Assembly: GCA_020744425.1 (NCBI GenBank) | Contig: JAGMUV010000002.1 | Coordinates: 1,284,501-1,348,500, forward strand | Reading direction: 5' to 3' | DNA from: Dactylonectria macrodidyma | Taxonomy: Eukaryota > Ascomycota > Sordariomycetes > Hypocreales > Nectriaceae | DNA length: 64,000 nt | Notes under the pieces: generated by a model | What the model was told of the DNA's origin: nothing | The model's input: the letters and a program-made list of their open reading frames with translations, nothing else | The model's database searches: none | Shown here: positions 1-10,823 of the stretch, in pieces | Position numbering within the stretch: position 1 is the first letter of the stretch | How the letters are laid out: every line of letters begins with the position of its first letter | Made by a program: the position numbers and the translations under genes

Positions 1-52
1 TATTAAGATTATCGCCTCCTCTTCGCTACGTTTGCTTTCTGATCATAGAAAC

Positions 53-1567
53 ATGAGTGCCGGCCAAAATGCTTCGGCTGCGACAAGCCAGACGATTCCC
101 CCGTCGAGCGCAACTCTCTCGAGCTGGCCAGCCTTACTTCTTTTCGGACTCATCCCCTACATTGCCCTTTGCTCCCTGCTTCGGTTCAAACGCATCAAAT
201 CAACTCGAGCTCGATTCGGTTTCACCGATCGCGCTTCTCTAGCTCGAATGACCAACCTGGATGCCCACGAAATTGCAAAGAGCCTTATTTACCTAGAGTT
301 CCCGTTGTTTTATGACTTTTCCGTACGGTTGGCATTATTCGAGGTGCGTTAGGTTCCAAAAATACCACGCTCATTGCAATCAGACGATTGTTTTTGACTC
401 GTTAGTAGACCTATGCTGTTGAAAACATTGCCAAACTTCTGTTCGCTGTCAGTGATCTGAACAAGTGGGACGCGCTGCCGAAACGGTATGACCCGCCAGA
501 AGCAACATGTACACAACACCAACTCACTGTTAGTGCCTCTCAGATACGAAGACAGTGAAGTCATCTTCTCATGGTATGGTTATTCTTGACACAAATTACG
601 ACATCCACTGACATGACCCAGTTTTGCAACCTTCCCGCCGACCTCAGTGCAGTTGCATAAGGCAATCGCCCGAATGAACTATCTACACGAGCCATACATC
701 AAATCCGGCAAAATTCTCCAGGAAGATATGCTATATGTGCTCTACGCCTCCATGGCTGAGCCTGTGCGGTTTCTCAACACTTTCGAATGGCGTCAATTGG
801 ATGAGATGGAGGTCGCCGCTCTTGCGACACTCTGGAAGTACATCGGAGACATGATGGATATTGACTACAGGTCCCTACTCAAAAAAGACGAATGGAGAGA
901 TGGTATCGAGTTCCTGGAGGATGCGACCAGATGGGCATCAAATTATGAAGACAAGTACATGCGACCTACGAAGGAGGTCCATGGATTAGGCCACATCTTG
1001 ATGGAGTTGCTTCTGCAGTCTCATCCAAAGTTTGCTAGGCCGCTTGCCTACCCAATGGCTCTTGTTGTAATGGGAAACCGCCTCAGGCGTGCGTTTGGGT
1101 AATAAGAACCACTTGCAGTCATGCAATTGCGGCTCCCAGTATAAATTCTGACCCATATCAGGTTCCCGGAGCCTAGCCTGGCCATGACCGTCCTGACATA
1201 CGGTCAGCTCCTCGCCCGAAAGCTAGTCATCCGATTTCTTTGCCTCCCGCGTATCATCCCAGTCGAGTACATTTCTCAGCCAGACAAAACTACTGGGCGC
1301 ATCAAACACTACCACTACATGAAGGAGCCGTGGTACGTATCAGGAACATTCTGGAGTCGATGGAACTTCGAAACCATCTTGACTAAGTTGTGTGGTGGAA
1401 TGATTCCGGGGGATGGCGGCGCGGATATGAAGCCCGAGGGCCTTCTTTTCGAGGACTTGGGCCCTAGAAACCAAGTGGGCAAGGGAGTCCGAGAGACTCT
1501 AGAGTTGGAAGAGATGGTCAGGCAGAGAGCCACCTCGGGATGTCCGTTTGCAATGACATCGAAGTGA
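53..1567 (+). CDS. MpaB-like ER-bound oxygenase (DUF2236 / rubber-oxygenase-like family)
   Basis: Five exons give a 426-residue protein: 53-343, 409-485, 544-573, 622-1098 and 1162-1567. All junctions are GT..AG and keep frame. The start is the first ATG of the open frame; a hydrophobic segment (about residues 24-44, WPALLLFGLIPYIALCS) follows and should anchor it in the ER membrane. The body matches the mycophenolic-acid MpaB / latex-clearing family: PKRYEDSEV after the second exon, then RMNYLHEPYIKSGKI with the His expected to bind heme, then YASMAEPVRFLNTFEWR and GLGHILMELLLQSHP. Known members cleave C=C bonds oxidatively, but many homologues have unknown substrates. No terpene synthase, PKS or P450 gene lies nearby in the window, so a role in a gene cluster is not shown; genes left of the window are unseen. 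Confidence 0.8.
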
Positions 1568-2308
1568 TGATGAGAAAGGTCAGAGACCTAGCAAGTGGCC
1601 TTGGTAATTTTTGAGGTACTGCCTATTCAGTTCCTTCGCGGAATGGTCGAGGGGGGTTGAAAGAGACGCCGGGGGGTGGATAAGTTGAATGTGTGCTCAT
1701 CCCCGCAGTTGAAGCACTTTATTCTGGCCTGACCAACCAATGTTGCACGGCTTCAGGAGGCAGCGACGAATAAACAGACTGAGGATTCCCACGTGAGTTT
1801 GATGGGTTTTGGGTCACAATCAATCAGCATCTACCTGCATTTTGTTAAGTCAAAGTTACACACTTGATGCTCAACCTCGTCCGCAAACGTCTAGCAATCG
1901 CCGAGGTATAGGGTAAGATCAGAGCTAGTAAGAACCACCAACCTTATGACGAAGCTTCCCTCGCAAACGTCATCCGAGGTATCACAAACAAACAGGACTA
2001 AATCACGCTCATTAGTATTCCTGTCAAGCAAATTCCCACTGAGGCTGTGGGTGGAATGAGATCGACATTTAAACCCTGCGTGCCTTAGATCAAAACTGCT
2101 AGTCACCTGACGTATCTAGGCACGCTTTCCGCAGTCGAAGCTTGACGTCACGCTGGCAACAACCACAACAACAACATAAATTCTACTATCTTCACGGTCA
2201 TCATAACAAACGAGGTCGAGGCGAGCCGCGAGAGGGATACGGGCTACTACAACAGCTTCCACATCAGAAACTTGGCATCTATCAAACTCGAAGATCGACA
2301 CTAGCACT
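1568..2308. other. Intergenic region between the MpaB-like gene and the proline-rich gene
   Basis: About 740 bases with no convincing gene. The part just upstream of 2309 is rich in CA and CAA runs (around 2160-2180), as in many fungal 5' leaders. No TATA box or terminator stands out. Confidence 0.6.
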
Positions 2309-3055
2309 ATGCCTGCTATTCCCATCTATGCCTCCAGTCCCATCAACGCTCAGAAGGCATCGGGCGTCACTCCCAAGACAGCGGCTCCAAATGATACGGA
2401 AGCGCAGATAAGAGGGGAAGCCAGTTCTCCTTGCCCGACCAGAACATACCCAGCAGCTCAACCTGAGGCACGGCCCGCATTGCCGGTTCCAACAGGAAGT
2501 CTTGGGACTCCTTCCAAGCCACAGCCAACACCAACTCGAACAGCTGCATACGTGAGCCCTCCGCCACCACAGCCCGGAGCATTCCCAACGCCCACGACGA
2601 GAGGGACTAACTTACCACCTCCCCCAAAGGCTGGTGAGGTGCTGCGAGCCGAGCGACCTCAGGCAGGCTCGGTTTCCAAGTCTCCTCAGATGGCGGCGTA
2701 CGCTCCACTCGGAGCGCCGGAGGTGCCCACGAGACGGCTTTCAGCGACAATCCCGATTCCTGCCCCGTTCTCGGACCCGCTGGGCGGCCGCTTAGATGGT
2801 GGCGACTTGTCCAATCCTCCGGGCTACTTTCAGAATGTAAATGCTTCAGAGTTTAGCAGTTCGCAGCGGGCGGCTCATGACGTTGCGGTCGCGAGGGATA
2901 CTGCCGACAAGACGTCAATCTCGCACAGAATGTCACTCTCCGCTGACGACGACGACGAAGGAGTTTGGAGTGCGGCAAAGAAGTGGGCATCGGCAGCTGG
3001 CGAAGGGCTCGCCGCAGCCGAGCAAGAGGTTTGGAAACGGATCAACAAGGACTGA
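2309..3055 (+). CDS. Proline-rich hypothetical protein with Trp-containing C-terminal helix
   Basis: A single open frame of 248 codons starting at ATG 2309. Residues 1-110 are low-complexity, rich in Pro, Thr, Ser and Ala, with runs such as SPPPPQPGAFPTPTT, and are probably disordered. The middle part has scattered PIPAP and APLGAPE motifs. The last about 35 residues follow an acidic DDDDEG stretch and look like an amphipathic helix with regularly placed Trp and Lys (GVWSAAKKWASAAGEGLAAA). There is no signal peptide or membrane span. I do not recognise a family. Coding is supported by the length, the lack of stops in a GC-rich region and the contrast between a disordered body and an ordered tail. 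The function is unknown; the tail could bind a partner or a membrane. Confidence 0.65.
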   Translation: MPAIPIYASSPINAQKASGVTPKTAAPNDTEAQIRGEASSPCPTRTYPAAQPEARPALPVPTGSLGTPSKPQPTPTRTAAYVSPPPPQPGAFPTPTTRGTNLPPPPKAGEVLRAERPQAGSVSKSPQMAAYAPLGAPEVPTRRLSATIPIPAPFSDPLGGRLDGGDLSNPPGYFQNVNASEFSSSQRAAHDVAVARDTADKTSISHRMSLSADDDDEGVWSAAKKWASAAGEGLAAAEQEVWKRINKD

Positions 3056-4860
3056 GAGCGGGTCAAGGATTCGTCCGGGGTTGCAGGCGAGCAGAGGCAA
3101 GTGCTCCGAGGTGCCATGGGGTTGCTTCTCTGTGTAAATTAAAATCAACAGAGGCATAAGATAAAACAGAGATCTTTCGAGTATTCTATTTCCAGCATCA
3201 AACCGGGGGCTTAATGGAAGGGCTGGCGGGCACATGCCGAGAGACCAGAAGTAGAAACCAGAAGCAGAGAAGCAGTCGAAGGGTCCGAGGGCCACTATCC
3301 AGGTACGGTATACTGCCATCGTCGCATCCAGGGCGCCAAAGCGATCTCTGCGGGGGGCAGATCGTGCCATCATTGGCTTGTGATGTCCATGTTGAGAAAT
3401 GACATGGACTACCTACGGGGGGTGCGGCCACGGCTGTGACAGTGCCTATGTAAGGGCGATCTAATTTCCCGTCCAAGGTCCAAGGTGGGAGTGGGAGGCG
3501 TCCTTTTGGTGCTGGACGCATTATCTGAAGCCTGGGAGACTCGGGAGAGTGCAGGGTAGGGCTGCGGATCCCAGGCTTTGATCCATCATCCAACGGGCTT
3601 GCCGAGCTCTTGTGCCCCATAGAACAAGTCATCGAACAACGGTCTTTCGGAAGGACTGGCGAGCATTCGCCAACTAGCAAGGGGGACGACGAGGGGGAAG
3701 CAAGGGCCTGTGGAACGTCAGTGCGGACGGCTCTTCAGACACATTACGCACATTACGCACACCACCCTCCCTGGTTTTGAGACGAGGCGCAGCTGGCTGG
3801 TCGCCCAAAGAGGAAATAGAGGGGATGGAGAACCGTCTCGGCGTCCTGATGTTGGCGGCCGCAAGGAACAGGCACCTTGTCGTGGGGGTGGGTGAGTGGG
3901 CGAGTGGGCAGGTCAGTGGGCTTCTTTCATGTCAATGACTTTTTGACTGCTACGTACGTAGTAGACTTGACAATTATCTTTGCTTATCCCAATCTGATGA
4001 ATGCCAAGCAGCGGCAGAAGCAATCACAGAGCCCTGAGACCATTCATCGCGGTCATCAAGGTCAGCAGGGTCGTCGAGCTCATCACTCACGGGGCGATCA
4101 TGCAAACTGCCTGAAGCCCGCAGGTGTCTACCAGATGCTCGGATCTCTACTGATACCATCCTTACCTAGCCGCCCTACCTACGATCTAGCTGCCCAAGAC
4201 GGCTTGTACTATGTGATGGTGGGGTAGTAGAAGAAGGAAAGGAAAGCGATTGAGCGGAAAAAAAGAAAGAGTTGGACGCGTCGACGCGTGTGGAATTAAT
4301 AAGATGACGCGAGGGATGATGCTACCAATCGCGGCGGCAGGGAGTGGGAGGCAGCCGATGAGTGGATGAGCCTCGATGTGAGCGCGTCTTCGTACGTAGT
4401 ACGTTGTTGCAAAGATGCCCAAGGATGCCCATGGGCCACTGTCGGTGATGCTTTTGGCCAACCGCGCTGCTCACAATGTGGCAGTGCCATCGAGGGGGGG
4501 GGGAGGGGGAGAAGGGATAACGCTTTGGAAATGGAGGGACAAGGCTTCGGGGCCTCGAGGGAGTGTAAGTGGGAGTGTCAGTATGAGTGGGAAGGACGAC
4601 GAATCGCTTGGTCCAGACGAGACGAGACAGGAGAGCCTAAAACGAAGAGAAGAAACAGATGGAGGCGCGATGTAACGACTCCAACACCGGACGGCTCCCG
4701 TTCCTGGTCAATCGTGAACTAGAGCCACCGGCAGTTGTGAGGAGGATTTGCCATGGTGCGAGTCGTTGTCCCAAGCTCTCAATGCACCTACTTCCTCATT
4801 GACCGCGAGGCAAGAAAGCAAAGATACTAGCAGCCAAAGGAATGTTTGAAGGTCGACACC

Positions 4861-4876
4861 TTTTTTTTTTTTTTTG
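4861..4876. repeat. Poly-T tract
   Basis: An uninterrupted run of about 16 T in an intergenic region. Such tracts often exclude nucleosomes in fungal promoters; here no gene start lies close by, so the role is unclear. Confidence 0.7.
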
Positions 4877-5376
4877 GCGAGGAACAGCTTCCTTGAGGCT
4901 ACGAACGGAGTGTGTATCAAGTGGTCGCCAACACAGACAAAAAGTGGACGTCTAAACAAGCAAGTTGCTGGGCCACGATGAGGCCAGGAGACGGGGAGAA
5001 AGGCAATTCTTAACAAACCTAGAAGCATAGTCATAATTATCCGTCATATGTGGAAAAAAGAGAGAAAAAGAAGGCAAAATGGTCGAGCAAAGAAAACGAT
5101 CGAAAGCTTGTCCGTCATAGGCCATTGTAGCTCGTCGTAGCTCCGTGACGTGTTCATCGCAGAGCCGTCGGCTGGCGGCCCGAAGTGGAACTCGAGCTCC
5201 CTCCAGCTCCCCCAAGCTCACCTCATCCCAGTCGGTTCACCTCGGGGCAACAGCCTTCCTACTATGACTGAATTGCCATGATCAGTGCCGGCAGTAGCAG
5301 AAGGGTTGGGGAGGTGCATTATCGCCTATTGTACCCAGGGCCTCGGGGGAAATGCCGGTCAGTATTAGCGGGGTCA

Positions 5377-5442
5377 TTTCAGTTGACTTTCAGTGGGCTT
5401 TCAGTTGACTTTCAGTGGGCTTTCAATGGGCTTTCAGTGGAT
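5377..5442. repeat. Minisatellite, six tandem 11-bp units
   Basis: Six consecutive 11-bp units of the form TTTCAGTTGAC or TTTCAGTGGGC. The first four alternate between the two versions, which makes a 22-bp dimer repeat; the last two carry point changes (TTTCAATGGGC, TTTCAGTGGAT). The array lies in the gene-free stretch before the Rua1-type regulator. Confidence 0.85.
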
Positions 5443-6158
5443 TGTGACAGCCTGCCTAGAAAGCACCAGTGGACGTGGTCGTGGACATCAGTGGGTTGTC
5501 CAGGATGGGGGGGTGCCCTGGCCCTGTAACAGATCTTGAGACACCCGTTCCTGGCTATATCCCTGTAGTGCCCCCCTGTAGCGTCGCTCTGAAACCTGTC
5601 ACTCCACCAATCAAGGGCATTTGACCACCCCCTCTACGTCCAAAGAGGCCTGGGGCGAGTTGGAGGCTCCGCTGGTCTCCCGCGCCGCCCCTGTCGCCCC
5701 GCTGAGGTAAGCGCGCAGCCAACCACAACGCGTCGCGAAGACAGCTCCAAGCCAACCTCAAACACTTTGATCCAGCCAAACCGTCGGCACCACACTCTCA
5801 ACGAACCGCCTTCTCCTCCTCTCCCTCAGGACAGGCTACAAGCGTATGTCTGTTGGTCCGCTGGCGACAATCGTTGTCCGAGAACAGCCGTCCGGCGCCA
5901 GTCGTGAGGTGTCAGCCGATGGACGACAGCTCATCGGAGCCAACTAATCTGTGCTATACTACGTGCCGTCTGCTCAACTATACCCTCCATCTCGGCAGCG
6001 TCACTCAACAGAAGCTCGCCACAAGCCACCGCCGCCTACGAGTGGCTGATTCAGCTTGTGACTCGAGTGTTTCGTTTCCTGGATCTAGCCTCACGCTTCA
6101 CGACGATGGGCGACGTGTCGGTGATGTGTCGCTTGCTGCTGGGGCAAGCCACAGACAT

Positions 6159-6190
6159 ACGTCCGCACGTCCACACGTCCATACGTCCAC
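6159..6190. repeat. Four tandem 8-bp ACGTCCRY units
   Basis: ACGTCCGC, ACGTCCAC, ACGTCCAT and ACGTCCAC follow one another without gaps. ACGT is a core shared by many bZIP binding sites, so the array could be a clustered binding site, but that is inference only. Confidence 0.75.
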
Positions 6191-7339
6191 AACAACACCC
6201 GCATCCACTACCACCGTCATCGTCCAATCCAGACCCTCTCCTCTCATCTTAACTTGTACTGTTCAGTCAAACTGAACCGGCGGAAATCGAGGGAAGTCGC
6301 GTCCGCCTGCCTCTGCGCTGCGATGCCAACTGGCGTTGCTTTTCCTTGCCGCCATTGCACACAGTGGGCATACCTGAAGCAGGCGGGTCTGCTTGCGCCC
6401 AAGCAAGCGGTTGAAATGCACTCAGCCAGTTGTTGACTGCTTGTACCGACATCTCCCTCGCCTGCTGTCGCTGGTCGCCGGTTACCGCCAAAACCATGGT
6501 GAAATGCCGTATGACGAACGTCATCTCCGTCTGCTACCACTGCTGTTACCACCGACGTCGACACTTGGGAGTTACCGCTTCCTCAGGCACGGATCTGATT
6601 TCTTTCCAACCGCTGATCCTACCGGCGGCCCCTTGTGCGGGGGATCCGACGACGAAAATGGCATTCTGATGTCCAGATTCCAGCTCTTTCACACAGGGAC
6701 GCATGCTTGGCCTACCCTTTTCTCTCGACGCGATCCCAAAACAGAACCAGCCCCGGGAGCCCTCAAGGCTCCCCGGCCTTGCGGTTCCTGGAATTTCTGG
6801 ATAAAGTAGTGCTCCCGAGAGCATGATTGGGCTTTTTGAGTGGGATTGACTTCGGCGTCCCGACTTTTAGCGGTTTCGAATGTTGTGAAAAATAGCAACA
6901 GGCTCTGTTCTACCCTGGCTCACCAATCGCTTGTGGAGAGGGGCGTCGATTCGCGCCTCAGAGCAGGGAGTCGGTTTAGGGATGGAAGATGAGGCGTTTG
7001 GACTTGCGCCGTTGACATGCTGAATTAATTCCTAGGGGTGTGAAGCGGCCGCGCCACGGAACCAGGCGTGGGCCCATCACCGGCTCCGCTGTAGTCGGAG
7101 GTTTTGTCAACCCCAGACAGCCTAACGTGGCTCGGTTTGGGTCGACACGCCCATGATCGGTGCTCGTCGACTCACTCGACTCACTCGCCCGCCCGCCCAC
7201 ACCACCTGAACATTTCTTCAGCACCGGATGAGACAAGCCACCTCCTCCGCCCAGTCTGTCGTGCAGCCCCGAGTGGGTGGTGCACTGGCCCGATCGAACG
7301 CCCCATTGGCGATGTCCTCACTTGCACTCACTCCCCAGT

Positions 7340-7400
7340 TGCTGTGTGAGTGAGTGTGAGTGAGTGAGAGTTAGTGAGTGAGTGATAGAGTGAGAGAGTG
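7340..7400. repeat. GTGA/GAGT simple-sequence tract
   Basis: A degenerate run of GTGAGTGA and GAGAGTG units about 60 bp long, in the region before the Rua1-type regulator. Confidence 0.7.
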
Positions 7401-8705
7401 TAAGTGGGTTTGCGTGGCCCGCATCGCCGCAGTCACGTCGCTTCGCCTCGAGGTTCGTCGTCTGGTGTCCTAGGCACTCTGTGCCTCCAATCTCCTCTGG
7501 TCTGTTCACCACCCACCCACTTCTGCCGTTTTATTCATTGATCTCATCGAGCCTTACAGCACAACGCCCGGCAAGGCCGCGCTCTTCTCCACCATCGCCG
7601 CTGAGAGCATCGAGAGGTCCTCGCTCCGCCGGAACTAATGTCCACCATCTGAGTCCATCGCACTCACTGCTGCCGTTGTCAAAGAGCGTGTGCAACCTTC
7701 TAGTGCCGTCCAGCCCTGTCGCTCCGTCGCTCCGTCACCTTATCCCTGGGCCCGGGGTTCGTCTGGCCCCGGTCCTTGCTCTGACTCCCCTGCTCCTGAC
7801 CCATCGGCATCCCAACTTCCATGTCCACCTCACTCCTCACTAAGGAATACACACTCACACTCGCAACTGGTGACCCGTTGTATCCCAGACCTGCGACTCC
7901 TCAACCTAGTTCACAGATCGGTCTGTGTCTGAGCATTCGGCCCAGCCCCTCCCGCCCTCAAACTGATCCCCTGGTGCCGTGCCTGGGCTATGGAGCCTGG
8001 ACTCCTCCCCATGGATGATGCCTCATGCCCTCGATACATGTCTTCTCTTATACCTCCAGGTTCCGGCTCCGCCCCTCCATCTGCTTCTTTTGCTTCTGCT
8101 TTCGCGCCACTTCACTCGCACACCCTCATTGCTTGTTCATCCGATTGATAGTCACTCCTTTTGCCCACTCATCGGCTCAGCTGAATACCGCCATACCACC
8201 TCGGTCTATAATATCCCATCGAGCTGGCTCTCCCACCCTCCGAAAGACTGCCTTTCTCGCTCCACGAGATCCCACAGACCAACTCCTCACCCTCATTTCC
8301 AACGCTTTAATTCAGCCCGGTCCTCCCCACCACGCCCTCAGCTCAAGGGTCAGTTGTTCTTAGAAACTACTCAATATACCCTGGCCAACCCTGCGCCTAA
8401 AAAAAAACCAACGCGATCTTTACCCATCCCTCACAGCGCATGCTTGCTGTCCGGAAATTATTCCCACTTGAGAGTTGGCCACTGCGGCCTTAGTTGACCA
8501 GGTAAGTCCTGAGATGGCCCGCGGCACTCCCGAAGATCCAGATACGATGGGGTAGACCTGGTCGCATCTTCTGCCCTAGCATACAACCCAGACATTCCCT
8601 CCTCGGACACAATCATGCTGACCCTCACCTGGCCCTGGCTAGATCTATTCTCTTGATAATAAGAGATTAACACCCCCCCTCGCCCTTCGCTTTAGCCTTT
8701 GAACT

Positions 8706-10823
8706 ATGGACTCTAGTCACACACAGTTGTATGCGAACACTCTTCTATCCTTCGACACCCGCACCCTCGACTTACATGACATGAACACAGCCAGCAAGAT
8801 CACCACCAACAACAACGTCAAGCATCCACCCCTTCCTTTACTCTCAGCAGCCCCGACGGCCATTACCAAGATTTGCCCAGGTCGACTCCCTCCGTCACCA
8901 TGAATGGGTCCGAATTCCCTGATTCCGAGGTCGTGTCCTCGGAAGTTATGTGGTCTACGCCCACCACCCAGACCCGCCCCCGGCCTGCCACGATCCACGC
9001 CGGGTTCACCTTCATCACTCCCGAAGACTACTCGATGCCATCCTGGGATACCTCTTCAATCTCATTTCAGCAGACGCCCAGTGACACCATGTCCCGCCCC
9101 ATCTCGATGCACCAGGACTTCTGTCCTCCTACATCGATCGAAAATGGTGAGCATCCTCATTCAGAGGCGACCAACGTTGCTAACCATATCTCAGTCTCGT
9201 GGATGGACAAGCCATGCGAGGACCACTTCGACCTCCATGGCCTTGACCAGGATATGGGCATGGGAATTGGCCAGGCCTTCACAACCGACGAGGCTATCCC
9301 CGTCCTCGACTTGAGATATCAGGATCGAATTCCCGATGAGGAGCTCATGGCCCTTGATGGAACCTCCAAGCCCCGCCGAATGTCTGGTTCCTCATTCTCT
9401 ATGTCTACCTCTGGTGCGCTGTCGGATATGCCATCCTACGAGGACTTTTCGACTGCTCTCTCCGAGGCTCAGTCTTTCAGCTCTGACTATCCCCCGCCTT
9501 CTAACCGCAACTCCTTGATGTCGTCCACTCAGCTCTCTCCTGTCGCATCGCCCCGCATTGCTAGCCAACAGACACGGACCGATCTCGTTCGAACCCAGAG
9601 CCGCGGTCGTGGAGCGTCGCCATCCCCTCGCCCTGGACGAGCTGCACCCTACAGCGTCGAGGGTCCAAGAATCAAGCGGTGGTCCACTGGAACCTATGGC
9701 ACAGTGAGCAGGAAGCCGTTGCCGTTTGTTTATCATCCCAACCCCGAAATCTTCAACGCCCACCAGCAGCTGTGCTCCGGACACTCCTCGCCCACCCCTG
9801 GGGCTAACCCACTGCCTCTGAACTATGGCAACCTCCAAGCAGTCCAGCAAGCTCCCTTCATGGTTACCAGCACCCCCGTCTTCCAGAGAAGCGGCATGCT
9901 GTTGCCTTCGCAATTGCCTTCAAATGTTCCCACACAGGCTTGGCACAACGAGGGAGCTCACTTTGAGGCGCCACCGCCGCTCCTCTCTCACGGCCTTTTC
10001 AGAATGCTTCAGAGCAACGGCGACCCTCACTCGCTACATGGTCACTACGCCGACCTGTCCGACCCGCCAGACCTTTACGCCGCCCTCCAGGAGGAGCAAA
10101 TTCCTCCTCCTCCCGAGGACATGAACCCTTCTGATCCTGACCTGATTCCCCGTGAGCAACAGTTGCGATTCGAAGGCGACCTATACACTCCTAGATGGGT
10201 CCGAGGACATGGTAACAAGCGCGAAGGCTGGTGTGGAATTTGCAAGCCCGGAAGGTGGCTGGTACTTAAGAACTCTGCCTTCTGGTACGACAAGTCATTC
10301 ACCCACGGAATCAGTGCTGCTACTGGAAGCTCTTTCCAAGAGCCCCAGCAGAAGCGGCGCATGGACGGCAACCCTGACGTGTGGGAGGGTCTATGCGGCA
10401 GCTGCAACGAATGGATTGCTCTAGTGAGCAGCAAGAAGAAGGGGACCACATGGTTCAGGCACGCTTATAAGGTAAGAATCGGCGATTCATTATCATGGCA
10501 ACAGAAACTAACCTAAGCAGTGTCACACCCACCTCAAGATCAAGGACACGCCTAAGCGTCGCCGCGAGAGCAGCAACGCAAGGGCAATGACAGCGGCAGC
10601 AGCCATGGCCAAGCCCAAGATCGAAACACCCATTACTCCACAAATGGTCTCGTCGTCTCTAGCCGAAGCCATCACGCCTACACCGGTATCCGTTTCGCAG
10701 ATGAGCACGTATTCACACCCGCAGCAGATGTTGGCGGCTGTGCCGCCTCCTCAAATGGGCATGCTTGGCTCTACACCTGCCGCACTCATGACCGCTACGG
10801 AACCATTCCCGAACATGATTTAA
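8706..10823 (+). CDS. Transcription regulator with C-terminal Rua1/Meu26-type domain (DUF4451)
   Basis: Exons 8706-8728, 8791-10471 and 10521-10823 give 668 residues. The first intron (GTATGC..AACACAG) joins MDSSHTQ to FQQDHHQQQRQAS and keeps frame, so the ATG at 8706 is preferred over that at 8900. A further probable intron at 9147-9194 (GTGAGC..GCTAAC..CTCAG, 48 nt) has no stop and keeps frame; splicing it would give 652 residues. The first about 470 residues are Ser/Pro/Gln-rich and disordered. The C-terminal part has LYTPRWVRGHGNKREGWCG, a second CxxC (LCGSCNEW) and WFRHAYKCHTHLK. This is the layout of the Rua1 C-terminal / DUF4451 domain named after an Ustilago glycolipid regulator and fission-yeast Meu26. 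It is probably nuclear and DNA-associated; the targets are unknown. Confidence 0.85.

Larger units (their letters stand above)
3056..8705. other. Long gene-free region upstream of the Rua1-type regulator
   Basis: About 5.6 kb without a gene I can support; the many short open frames overlap in all frames and match nothing I know. It holds poly-purine and G-rich runs near 4490-4520, a poly-T tract at 4861-4876, an 11-bp tandem repeat at 5377-5442, an 8-bp repeat at 6159-6190 and a GTGA/GAGT-rich tract at 7340-7400. From about 7480 to 8650 it is strongly pyrimidine-rich (CT and CCCT runs), typical of long fungal promoters and 5' UTRs. It most likely contains the regulatory region and leader of the regulator starting at 8706. 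Confidence 0.55.

Noticed and set aside
8900..8902. ATG at 8900 as start of the Rua1-type protein
   Set aside because: The spliced exon from ATG 8706 joins in frame and adds plausible coding sequence upstream.
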